Positions 10,776 to 19,146 of a stretch of DNA of 34,670 bases are shown piece after piece. Each line of letters starts with the position of its first letter. Position 1 is the first letter of the stretch. Below the pieces are notes generated by a model. It was given only the letters and a program-made list of their open reading frames with translations. It was not told the origin of the DNA and did not search any database. Where the stretch lies: NCBI GenBank assembly GCA_903870175.1, contig CAIQBY010000391.1, positions 1 to 34,670 on the forward strand. Direction: 5' to 3'. A program made the position numbers and the translations under genes. Origin of the DNA: an uncultured Bacteroidota bacterium. Its GTDB lineage: Bacteria > Bacteroidota > Bacteroidia > 2-12-FULL-35-15.

Positions 10776-11417
10776 TTAATTGGTAATACATCCGAACGGC
10801 TCTGACGGCGGACCATCGCCGGCACTATTATTACCGATTACGATAAACCATGTTTTCACTCCCAATTTTTTCGGCGTTGCAATACAAGTTGTTTTGTGAA
10901 GAATATCGGGATTGGAAGCAACAAAATTTGCCAGCACCGTAGGGTCGAGTGTTGTTTCCTTCAAACGATAAATTCTGGATGTATCTTCCTTATTAAAAGT
11001 AATTTTTGCAGTACCCGGCAATACACCCTGTTCTGCTTTTCCGCCTTCAATAATTCCGGGCAAACCCAAATCGGCAACATCGGCTTCGGTAACCGAAAAA
11101 CCCAATTTTTTCCATGCTTCCACATCATCCGGATATTGCTGTTCCACCACTGTGGCACCAGCGTTATACGAATCCACAGCATCATCATTTCCATTGGTAA
11201 CACCTGTGGTGGCTGACAAAGCGTTATTATCCGCATCCGTTTTAGTAGTAATGGCTTTGGATAAAATGGTGGTTTTTGCCTGCACATCGGCTCCTGATGT
11301 TGCCACTGCCGGATTACCATCGCCAGCCATATTGTTGCCTACGGTTACAAAATGGTCTTTGTTGGTTGTTGAATTTGCATTCTTTTTCGCTCTTAAAATT
11401 TTTTGCTTTTTTTTCAT
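10776..11417 (-). CDS. Protein of unknown function with duplicated VGNNxAGDG motif
   Basis: 213-aa ORF. FVTVGNNMAGDGNPA near the N-terminus and WFIVIGNNSAGDGPPS near the C-terminus. No recognised family. Confidence 0.65.
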   Translation of the reverse strand: MKKKQKILRAKKNANSTTNKDHFVTVGNNMAGDGNPAVATSGADVQAKTTILSKAITTKTDADNNALSATTGVTNGNDDAVDSYNAGATVVEQQYPDDVEAWKKLGFSVTEADVADLGLPGIIEGGKAEQGVLPGTAKITFNKEDTSRIYRLKETTLDPTVLANFVASNPDILHKTTCIATPKKLGVKTWFIVIGNNSAGDGPPSEPFGCITN

Positions 11418-11530
11418 TTTAATTATTATTAATCATTGTTATTAATTTAATCCTACTACTACTTTTTTCTCCATATAATGAGCATTTAATTGATTTCATT
11501 GACTTTTAGCTATTCTTTCCAGAATATTTA

Positions 11531-11866
11531 ACTGGATGAAAAATGATTTTTCTTCATGAAAAACCATTTTTGCACCGTGTAGGATGACTTTTGTTACGTG
11601 TACAGTCATTTTTCCTGCGTGTAGAATGACTTTTGTTACATGTACAGCCATTTTTCCTGCGTGTACAGTCATTTTTCTTACGTGTAGCATCATTTTTCTT
11701 ATGTGTAGATTGACTTTTGCAACGTGTACAGCTATTTTTATTACGTGTAGAATCACTTTTGCAACGTGTACAGTCATTTTTATTACGTGTAGCATCATTT
11801 TTCTTATGTGTAGAATGACTTTTCTTACATGTACAGCTTCTTTACTTATACCAAAAACCATTTTTG
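11531..11866. repeat. Degenerate tandem array, 21-nt period, ~16 units (array A1)
   Basis: Consecutive 21-mers such as ttacgtgtacagtcatttttc / ctgcgtgtagaatgacttttg / ttacatgtacagccatttttc / ttacgtgtagcatcatttttc, with no register slips. Core ~11573-11845 is strongest; outer units are degenerate. Confidence 0.93.
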
Positions 11867-12005
11867 CAGCAGTTAATCTATTTGTTATTTCCGGTGAATT
11901 CATTTTTATAAAACAGCCGGTAATACATAATACCGAAATTTAATGACACAAAGGTATTGTGGTTATTACGCATTGGTATCCCTAATCAGGTAGGTTTCAA
12001 AACGC

Positions 12006-12350
12006 CTACCAATTAACGGTTTCCACATAATAAAACAATTTTAAAGCTATCCTCGTCAACTGGGCAAACGAATTAACATGAAATAAATTATACAACGCTT
12101 TGATAGCCGCCTCTACCGAATGAATGTTGATACCTGTTTTTTCAGAAATCTTCTTTTTACTCCATCCCAACGGTACTTCTTTCAGCATTGTCGCCATATT
12201 ATCCGTACAACCATTTTTATCTCTTTTCAATTTTTCATTCATTATAATATGTATTAAATTATTCTCTGAAAAGTAATCATTAATAAATGAAAGGTTTTTA
12301 TTCGGCTGTTTATTGATGTTTCGGAGGGTTGGATTATTGGAAACAACCAA
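12006..12350 (-). CDS. LuxR/GerE-like helix-turn-helix protein (short)
   Basis: LGWSKKKISEKTGINIHSVEAAIKALYNLFHVNSFAQLTRIALKL matches the general pattern of a LuxR-type C-terminal HTH. True start uncertain (could be MNEKLKRDK). Confidence 0.5.
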   Translation of the reverse strand: MVVSNNPTLRNINKQPNKNLSFINDYFSENNLIHIIMNEKLKRDKNGCTDNMATMLKEVPLGWSKKKISEKTGINIHSVEAAIKALYNLFHVNSFAQLTRIALKLFYYVETVNW

Positions 12351-12474
12351 ATCAGGAATACGTTTTATACTATTTGCAATTGTATATAATTACTAAACTA
12401 TCTTTAAATATTAATGGTTCGGCTTCTTATTATTCCATACATTTGTTTGGAATTTCATCTTTAATATAATAACA

Positions 12475-13659
12475 ATGAAAAAAATTCGATTAACAATAGC
12501 GATTATTTTTGCTTCAGTAATTTGCAAATCACAATGGACTCAAGTGAATAATGGTCTGACAGCAAATTATGTAACTTCAATAATAAACGTTGGGACAAAT
12601 CTTTTTGCAGGAACAAACTTTGGAATATTTCTATCAACTGATAATGGAAATAGTTGGACAGCAACCAATACAGGCTTAACCAACACCAATGTTTTATTAT
12701 TAGGTACAGAAGGAACAAATATTTTTGCAAGCACAATTGGTATGTCTTTATCAACAAATAATGGAAGCAACTGGCTACCAATAAATACAGGATTGACTAA
12801 TGATACTGTAATATCATTAGCAATAAGCGGAAATAAAATATTTGCAGGCACATATAAAGGAGTGTTTTTATCCACAAATAATGGAAGTACCTGGACAGCT
12901 GCAGGACTGACTGGCATTAATATTGCTTCATTAGCCACTGACGGAGTAAACACATTTGCGGGAACTTCAGGAGGTGTGTATTTATCTGCAAATGATGGAG
13001 GCAGCTGGGCACCGGTAAATGCAGGGTTGACAATAGCTTCAAGAATCCAGTCATTAGGTATTTTTGGGACAACTGTTTTCGCAGGAAATAGTACGGGTTT
13101 TTTGTTTACATCCTCTAATAATGGTAACAATTGGGCAGCGGCAAGTAATGGTTTGATAGCGATAGGTTCACCTATTTTTTCTTTCGCTAAAAGTGGAACA
13201 AGTATATTTGCTGGCGGTGGTACCGGAGTTTTTTTATCTACTAACAATGGAAACAATTGGATAACAGTTGACTCGGGATTAACAGACATGCACGTTCAGC
13301 AATTAGCAATAAATGGTACAGATTTATTTGCGGCAACCTATGGTGGTGGAATATTTAGACGACCTTTATCAGAAATGACAAGCATCTCCGAAATCACCAA
13401 TCCCGAATCCCTCACCCTCTACCCCAACCCAGCCACCACTTCTTTCACCATAGAAAGCACCAACAAAATACAAAGTATAAAAGTGGTTGATATAATTTGC
13501 AATGAGATTCTGTCCTTCGACAAGCTCAGGATGACGCAAAGCGAAACTGTTGACGTTAGCGGCATAGCCAAAGGAATTTATTTTGTGCAGATAACAGTGG
13601 ATTCGGCAGGCTCACCAACCAATAAAAATGTTATCAATAAGAAAATAGTGGTGCAATAG
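12475..13659 (+). CDS. Secreted beta-propeller-like protein with C-terminal T9SS sorting domain
   Basis: Signal peptide; ~7 repeats of FAGT..GVFLSTNNGxxW..GLT (BNR/Asp-box-like); C-terminal TLYPNPATTSFTIES...GIAKGIYFVQI...KKIVVQ typical of T9SS type A sorting domains. Confidence 0.88.
   Translation: MKKIRLTIAIIFASVICKSQWTQVNNGLTANYVTSIINVGTNLFAGTNFGIFLSTDNGNSWTATNTGLTNTNVLLLGTEGTNIFASTIGMSLSTNNGSNWLPINTGLTNDTVISLAISGNKIFAGTYKGVFLSTNNGSTWTAAGLTGINIASLATDGVNTFAGTSGGVYLSANDGGSWAPVNAGLTIASRIQSLGIFGTTVFAGNSTGFLFTSSNNGNNWAAASNGLIAIGSPIFSFAKSGTSIFAGGGTGVFLSTNNGNNWITVDSGLTDMHVQQLAINGTDLFAATYGGGIFRRPLSEMTSISEITNPESLTLYPNPATTSFTIESTNKIQSIKVVDIICNEILSFDKLRMTQSETVDVSGIAKGIYFVQITVDSAGSPTNKNVINKKIVVQ
13513..13536. 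repeat. REP-like palindromic element inside CDS
   Basis: tccttcgacaagctcaggatgac, encoding SFDKLRMT in the T9SS-domain protein. Confidence 0.7.
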
Positions 13660-13731
13660 TACTTCTCAAAATAAACTACTTAAAACTTTATGTAGAGTAT
13701 TTAATTAAAAATAAGAGAGTAGTAAAAGAAG

Positions 13732-13739
13732 TATCTTTG
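13732..13739 (+). promoter_or_regulatory. Bacteroidota-type -7 element (TAnnTTTG) upstream of TA pair
   Basis: tatctttg 18 nt upstream of the ATG at 13758. Confidence 0.5.
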
Positions 13740-13757
13740 TAAGAAAATAAAAGAACA

Positions 13758-13952
13758 ATGAAAGGGATAACTTATATAAAAGATAAAAGCAATCGTAAAA
13801 AAGCAATTGTAATAGAATTAAAAACCATTAAAAAAAACGAAGAAGAAATACACGAACTGATTGATGCGTTGGTGGCTGAAAGCAGAAGTGATGATGAATT
13901 GATAAGTTGGGAAGATGCGAAAAAGCAATTGAAGAAAAAAGGAAAGCTATGA
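13758..13952 (+). CDS. Putative antitoxin of type II TA pair
   Basis: 64-aa charged protein; its stop overlaps the start of a RelE/ParE-like ORF (ATGA at 13949-13952). Confidence 0.7.
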   Translation: MKGITYIKDKSNRKKAIVIELKTIKKNEEEIHELIDALVAESRSDDELISWEDAKKQLKKKGKL

Positions 13953-14209
13953 GTTTTTCTATTCGTATCAGAAAGCAGGCATTAAAAGAAATAGAAAAAT
14001 TACCTTCCAAAAACAGTATAGAAATAAGTAAAGCGATAGACAGTCTTTCATTTGAACCACGCCCTGTTGGTTGCAAAAAACTAAAAGGGCAATCAGAAAC
14101 TATTTGGAGAATAAAAGTTGGATATTTTCGCATTCTCTATATTATTGAAGACAAAATAAAAATTGTGGAAATAAGAAAGATTGGAAACAGAAAGGATGTT
14201 TATAAATAG
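13949..14209 (+). CDS. RelE/ParE-family type II toxin
   Basis: MSFSIRIRKQALKEIEKLP...FEPRPVGCKKLKGQSETIWRIKVGYFRILYIIEDKIKIVEIRKIGNRKDVYK matches the RelE/ParE pattern. Start placed at 13949, not 13907. Confidence 0.88.
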   Translation: MSFSIRIRKQALKEIEKLPSKNSIEISKAIDSLSFEPRPVGCKKLKGQSETIWRIKVGYFRILYIIEDKIKIVEIRKIGNRKDVYK

Positions 14210-14233
14210 ATTATAAAATAAAACGATAAAACA

Positions 14234-14268
14234 AAAAACTCTTTACAGAAAACGTAAGGAGTTTTTTT
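14234..14268 (+). terminator. Rho-independent terminator
   Basis: aaaaactctttac-agaaaac-gtaaggagttttttt. Confidence 0.75.
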
Positions 14269-14382
14269 ATGTTCTAAACTTAAAACATTATGACGCTGAT
14301 AATTTATGATTTGACCCAATATTTGTTAAGGTAATGAGTGATTTGGTTTATTTGCGTAAATTCGCAATCCCGAAAAGAAATA

Positions 14383-15354
14383 ATGAGCAAGATAAAATAT
14401 AAGTTTAATACAAAATCGCTGTCGTTTGAGAAGGATATTGTGCCGCTGCGAAAGAGAATCTGGCAGGTGGTATCGTATCTGGCTACGGGTTTGTTTTTTG
14501 CTACTGTTACTATCGGGCTTGCATATAAATATCTTGATTCGCCAAAGGAAAAGCAGTTGCAGCGGGAGATTGCCGAACTTAATCTTCAGTACGAATTGCT
14601 GAACAGCAGGATGCGGGAGGTGAGCGACGTGCTGAGTGATATTCAGGAACGGGATAATAATATTTACAGAACTATATTTGAGACGGATGCTATTCCTGAA
14701 ACGATTCGGAAAGCCGGATTTGGCGGGGTGGAGCGGTATAAGGAATTGAAGGGATACGAAAATTCGGACCTGATGATTGAGAGTACTCAGAAGCTGGACC
14801 GGATAAGCAAGCAGCTTTATATTCAGTCGAAATCGTTTGACGAAGTGGTGAAACTGGTGAAGGATAAAGAGAAGCTATTGGCATCTATACCTGCCATTCA
14901 GCCGATTGCGAATAAGGATTTAAAACATATTCCGTCGGGTTACGGCTGGCGTACCGACCCTATTTATAAGACAGGTGAGTTTCATCCCGGACTTGATTTT
15001 ACTGCCAACATAGGCACCGAAATATATGCTACCGGAGATGGCATAGTAACCACGGCTGACGCGGTGATGCAGGGATACGGCAATCATGTGGTAATAAATC
15101 ACGGCTTTGGATATCAGACGCTTTACGGCCACATGAGCAGAATAAAAGTGAAGATAGGACAACACGTAAAACGCGGCGAATTGATTGGATGGGTTGGCAG
15201 CACAGGGCGTTCGACAGGTCCTCACGTACATTATGAAGTTATTAAAAACGGAGAGAAAGTAAACCCCATTAACTTTTTCTTCAACGACCTGTCGGCAGCG
15301 GCTTATCAGCAGTTGATAAAACTTTCTACCCAACCTTCGCAATCATTCGATTAA
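14383..15354 (+). CDS. M23 family metallopeptidase (LytM domain)
   Basis: GYGWRTDPIYKTGEFHPGLDFTA, GNHVVINHGFGYQTLYGHMS, GSTGRSTGPHVHYEV. Start likely MSKIKYKF at 14383. Confidence 0.93.
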   Translation: MSKIKYKFNTKSLSFEKDIVPLRKRIWQVVSYLATGLFFATVTIGLAYKYLDSPKEKQLQREIAELNLQYELLNSRMREVSDVLSDIQERDNNIYRTIFETDAIPETIRKAGFGGVERYKELKGYENSDLMIESTQKLDRISKQLYIQSKSFDEVVKLVKDKEKLLASIPAIQPIANKDLKHIPSGYGWRTDPIYKTGEFHPGLDFTANIGTEIYATGDGIVTTADAVMQGYGNHVVINHGFGYQTLYGHMSRIKVKIGQHVKRGELIGWVGSTGRSTGPHVHYEVIKNGEKVNPINFFFNDLSAAAYQQLIKLSTQPSQSFD

Positions 15355-15375
15355 TGTTTTCACCTGAATTTGTTT

Positions 15376-16671
15376 ATGAATACTAAAAAGATTGGCTTTT
15401 ACACAGCTACTTCCATTGTAATAGCTAATATGATAGGCACGGGAGTGTTTACCAGTCTTGGCTATCAGGTGATAGATATTAAAAACGGCAGCAGCATTTT
15501 ATTATTATGGATTATCGGCGGAGTGGTTTCTTTCCTTGGCGCACTGTGCTATGCAGAGATAGGCACCACATTTCCGAAGTCGGGCGGAGAGTATAATTAC
15601 CTGTCGAAAATATATCACCCCGCAGTTGGATTTATGTCCGGCTTTGTGTCGTCCACTGTTGCATTTGCTGCTCCTGTAGCTGCGGCTGCATTGGCTTTGG
15701 GACAATATTTCAGTAATGTATTTGCTGTCGACCCAAAAATAACAGCGAGTATAGTTGTAGTCATTTTATCATTCATTCATGCATTTACATTGAACTGGGG
15801 AAGTAAAGTGCAGTCAGTATTTACAACAATAAAAGTACTGCTTATTGTATTATTTATTTGTTTTGGATTAGGGTCAGGCAAGACGGGAGATGCCAGTTTC
15901 GCAGTAACTTCAGGCACTCTTGGAGATATTACAACAGCAGCATTTGCGATAGCATTGTTTTTTGTTTCGTATTCGTATTCGGGCTGGAATGCTGCATCTT
16001 ACATAGCAGGAGAAATTGAAAATCCGCAAAAGAATCTTCCAAAATCCTTGCTTTATGGCACCGCAATAGTTACAGTATTGTATGTATTGCTGAACTATGT
16101 ATTTTTATACACTGCACCAATTCACGAATACGCAGAGCTTGCACTTAAAGGAAATAGTGATATCGGATTTGTTTCCGCCAATCATATTTTCGGCGCTACC
16201 GGAGGTAAAATCATTTCCATAATTATATCCATATTGCTTGTTTCATCAGTAAGTTCGATGGTGATGGCCGGCCCGAGAGTGAGTCAGGCAATGGGAACCG
16301 ATTTAAAGTTCCTGTCATTCCTGAGCAAAACAACAAAAAATAATACACCATTAAATGCTACTTTTTTCCAGTTGGCAATCTCGTTATTCTTTATTTTTAC
16401 TGCCACATTTAGTCAGGTGATTACTTATATCGGATTTACTTTATTGCTTTTTACTTTCCTCACTGTTTTCGGTTTATTTATTATCAGAATAAAAAAGATG
16501 AATACTTTGGGAACATTCCGAACGCCACTATATCCGCTGACTCCCATTTTGTTTCTGATATTTAATACATGGCTTCTTTATTTTGGGTTTACTCAAAAAC
16601 CAATGGAATCGATGATAGGAATTGGAACAGTTTTATTAGGTCTGGTAGTTTATTTTATTGGCAAAAAATGA
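15376..16671 (+). CDS. APC-family amino acid permease
   Basis: GFYTATSIVIANMIGTGVFTSLGYQ, ~12 hydrophobic segments, FPKSGGEYNYLSKIYHP. Confidence 0.9.
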   Translation: MNTKKIGFYTATSIVIANMIGTGVFTSLGYQVIDIKNGSSILLLWIIGGVVSFLGALCYAEIGTTFPKSGGEYNYLSKIYHPAVGFMSGFVSSTVAFAAPVAAAALALGQYFSNVFAVDPKITASIVVVILSFIHAFTLNWGSKVQSVFTTIKVLLIVLFICFGLGSGKTGDASFAVTSGTLGDITTAAFAIALFFVSYSYSGWNAASYIAGEIENPQKNLPKSLLYGTAIVTVLYVLLNYVFLYTAPIHEYAELALKGNSDIGFVSANHIFGATGGKIISIIISILLVSSVSSMVMAGPRVSQAMGTDLKFLSFLSKTTKNNTPLNATFFQLAISLFFIFTATFSQVITYIGFTLLLFTFLTVFGLFIIRIKKMNTLGTFRTPLYPLTPILFLIFNTWLLYFGFTQKPMESMIGIGTVLLGLVVYFIGKK

Positions 16672-17840
16672 AAAGGCTTTTAGGATTTACTTTATTTGTA
16701 TGTGTACTTATCATTGCTTCTTCCTGCGGAGGAAATAAAACTCCGGCTGCTAAAGCAGCAATAATAACAGATACTGTAAAGAAGAAAGAAATTATTGTTG
16801 AGAAGAAATATGACAGAACATTAAATGATATTTCAAGGTTTATTGCCGGACTTACACCAGATTCGGGCAGTGCATATTCTTCCATCTGCAAAAAAGATGT
16901 AAGCTGGAAAAACTTCTCTACTATAAATGAAAAAGAATGGGCGAATGTGACTACCAAAAGAATTGTGGTAATGGATGAATGGGCGAAAAAAGAATTGCAG
17001 GAGGAAAGGGCAAAAAAGGGAACTATTTTCTATCCTTTTTCAGGCCCTGATATTTTACATGCCATTACTTTTTTCCCTGATGCAAAAAATTACTATTTAA
17101 TGGCTCTTGAGAAATGCGGGTCGTTGCCAAACCTTAATGAAATGGATAGTGCAGCAACCAGCAATTATTTAAATTCGATTGACCATTCGCTGCAGGATGT
17201 TTTTAGTAAAAGTTATTTCATCACTAAGAAAATGCTGAATGATTTATCAACTGCTAAGGTTAATGGAGCTTTGCCGCTTATCTGCATTTTTCTGGAACGT
17301 ACAGGGAATGAAGTGCTGGAAACTAAATACTATCATCTTAAAGAAGATGGGAATTATGAAGAAACAAAGTCGGATTCGTTGAAATCATTTGTAAAGGTTG
17401 ATTTCAGACGAATTGGAAGTAAAGAAGTTCAATCGGTTTATTATTTTAAATCCAATCTGGAAAATAAGAACCTTGATAAAAACACTGGTTTGCAGGCCTT
17501 CCTGAATAAAATGGATACCTGTACCACTTATCTTAAATCTGCTTCTTACCTGTTGCACTATAAAAATTTCAGTACTATAAGAGATATTATTCTTGCTAAA
17601 AGCAAGACTGTATTGCAGGATGACACTGGAATTCCTTACTCTTATTTTTCTCAGGATAAATGGAAAGTGAAAGTATATGGTAAATATTATAAGGTAACAA
17701 AAGATTTTGCAGGCGTGTTTCAAACGGATTTATTACAGCGTTATCAAAAGGACACAGCAAAAACAAATTTGCCATTTTCTCTGGGATATCACTGGGGAGA
17801 TAAAAATCAGAATTTGCTGAAGGCTGTAAAACAGCTATAA
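16668..17840 (+). CDS. Lipoprotein of unknown function (paralogue 1)
   Basis: Start at MKRLLGFTLFVCVLIIASSCGG (lipobox), ATGA overlap with the permease stop. Homologous to the next ORF (FYPFSGPDILHAITFFPDAKNYYLMALEKCGSLP). Confidence 0.82.
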   Translation: MKRLLGFTLFVCVLIIASSCGGNKTPAAKAAIITDTVKKKEIIVEKKYDRTLNDISRFIAGLTPDSGSAYSSICKKDVSWKNFSTINEKEWANVTTKRIVVMDEWAKKELQEERAKKGTIFYPFSGPDILHAITFFPDAKNYYLMALEKCGSLPNLNEMDSAATSNYLNSIDHSLQDVFSKSYFITKKMLNDLSTAKVNGALPLICIFLERTGNEVLETKYYHLKEDGNYEETKSDSLKSFVKVDFRRIGSKEVQSVYYFKSNLENKNLDKNTGLQAFLNKMDTCTTYLKSASYLLHYKNFSTIRDIILAKSKTVLQDDTGIPYSYFSQDKWKVKVYGKYYKVTKDFAGVFQTDLLQRYQKDTAKTNLPFSLGYHWGDKNQNLLKAVKQL

Positions 17841-17901
17841 ACAGAGTACAATTAATTAACTAAATAATAAAATAACGATTACTAAAAAAAGAAAAAACAA
17901 A

Positions 17902-19125
17902 ATGATTATGAAAAATAAAAATGTATTTATTGCATTATTCTTTGGGTGTTTATTTATCCTTTCAAATACTTCATGCGGGCATGGGAATGAAAAACAAACT
18001 GATGCTTCAACAGTTAAAAATGATACCATAAAAAAGGAAGTAAAAGATACAGTTCCTGCAGTTGCGAAAAATACTTTGCCTGTAAATCCGGTTTATAACG
18101 ACTTGGCAAAATACATTGCAGGTATGAAGATTACTAATTCAAAAGCCATTGATTCCTCCCTTACAAACAATAGCAGCTGGAAAGAATATGCAGCAAATTT
18201 TGATAAAACCTGGTTGAAAATTGATTCTTCAAAAATTCAAAAGATGAAAGAATGGAGAGCAACAGAACTTAAAGACGCGAATACAAAAACTGTTTTCTAT
18301 CCATTTTCCGGTGCTGACTTTTTCAATGCTTTCACTCTTTTTCCAAAAGCTGAAAATTTTATTATGGTTGGTTTAGAACCTGTAGGAACTTTGCCTGGCT
18401 TTCATAAAGGGATGTCAAAAGATTCTATTTCTTCTTATTTTCATAAAGTAAATACTTCTTTGTACGCTATTTTGAATTTCAGTTTTTTCAAAACTCACAA
18501 TATGTCAATTGATTTTAACAATAAGGAACTGAATGGAACTATCCACTTAATAGCATTGTTTATTGAACGTACAGGAAATTCAATAATAGATGTAAAACCT
18601 GCTGGAGTGGATAAAGAAGGAAATATTTTTGATTATAAATCATTTAAGGAACAACGTAATTCAGGAAGTTTAAACAGAGGAGTGGAGTTTGATTTTGTTG
18701 GTGCTGATAACATTTTGAAAAAGGTTTATTATTTCTCGGTTAATCTGGAGAATTCACATTTAAATAAAAATCCTGACTTCGTAAAAATGGTAAATAACAG
18801 AGAAGGTTCTACTACTTATGTGAAATCTGCATCATACTTAATGCATAAAGATGTTTTCTCGGATGTTAGAAATCTTATTCTGGATAACAGCAATTTTGTG
18901 TTACAGGATGATTCAGGAATACCTTATAAATATTTCAAACAGGACGTTTGGACGCCTGCACTTTACGGTGCTTATACAGGTTCAATTTCTTTATTTACCG
19001 GTGTGTTTCAAACAGATTTAGATGAAGCCTTTAAAGCCAAAACAGGTGTTAAACCACTTAAGTTTGGAATTGGTTATAAATACAAAGAAGGCGAATCCAA
19101 CTTAATGTACTTCAAGAAAAAGTAA
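17902..19125 (+). CDS. Lipoprotein of unknown function (paralogue 2)
   Basis: Signal with SNTSCGHG lipobox. FYPFSGADFFNAFTLFPKAENFIMVGLEPVGTLP aligns with the preceding ORF. Confidence 0.82.
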   Translation: MIMKNKNVFIALFFGCLFILSNTSCGHGNEKQTDASTVKNDTIKKEVKDTVPAVAKNTLPVNPVYNDLAKYIAGMKITNSKAIDSSLTNNSSWKEYAANFDKTWLKIDSSKIQKMKEWRATELKDANTKTVFYPFSGADFFNAFTLFPKAENFIMVGLEPVGTLPGFHKGMSKDSISSYFHKVNTSLYAILNFSFFKTHNMSIDFNNKELNGTIHLIALFIERTGNSIIDVKPAGVDKEGNIFDYKSFKEQRNSGSLNRGVEFDFVGADNILKKVYYFSVNLENSHLNKNPDFVKMVNNREGSTTYVKSASYLMHKDVFSDVRNLILDNSNFVLQDDSGIPYKYFKQDVWTPALYGAYTGSISLFTGVFQTDLDEAFKAKTGVKPLKFGIGYKYKEGESNLMYFKKK

Positions 19126-19146
19126 TAGCTTTTTAATACCTGAACT

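Noticed and set aside
10896-11445. ORFs antisense to or frame-shifted within the 213-aa ORF (10896-11216, 10961-11320, 11152-11445)
   Set aside because: Composition and motif duplication support the 10776-11417 frame; the others lack recognisable features.
11531-11866. CRISPR array interpretation of the 21-nt repeats (also A2 and A3)
   Set aside because: Units are contiguous degenerate 21-mers with no conserved-repeat/unique-spacer alternation, and no cas genes are in the window.
11496-11903. 135-aa minus-strand and 119-aa plus-strand ORFs over array A1
   Set aside because: Openness on both strands follows from a 21-nt (3n) period. No independent coding evidence such as a ribosome-binding region or codon bias.
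12567-13289. 240-aa minus-strand ORF antisense to the beta-propeller gene
   Set aside because: Long antisense ORF arising from the repetitive sense gene; the sense protein has a signal peptide and T9SS domain.
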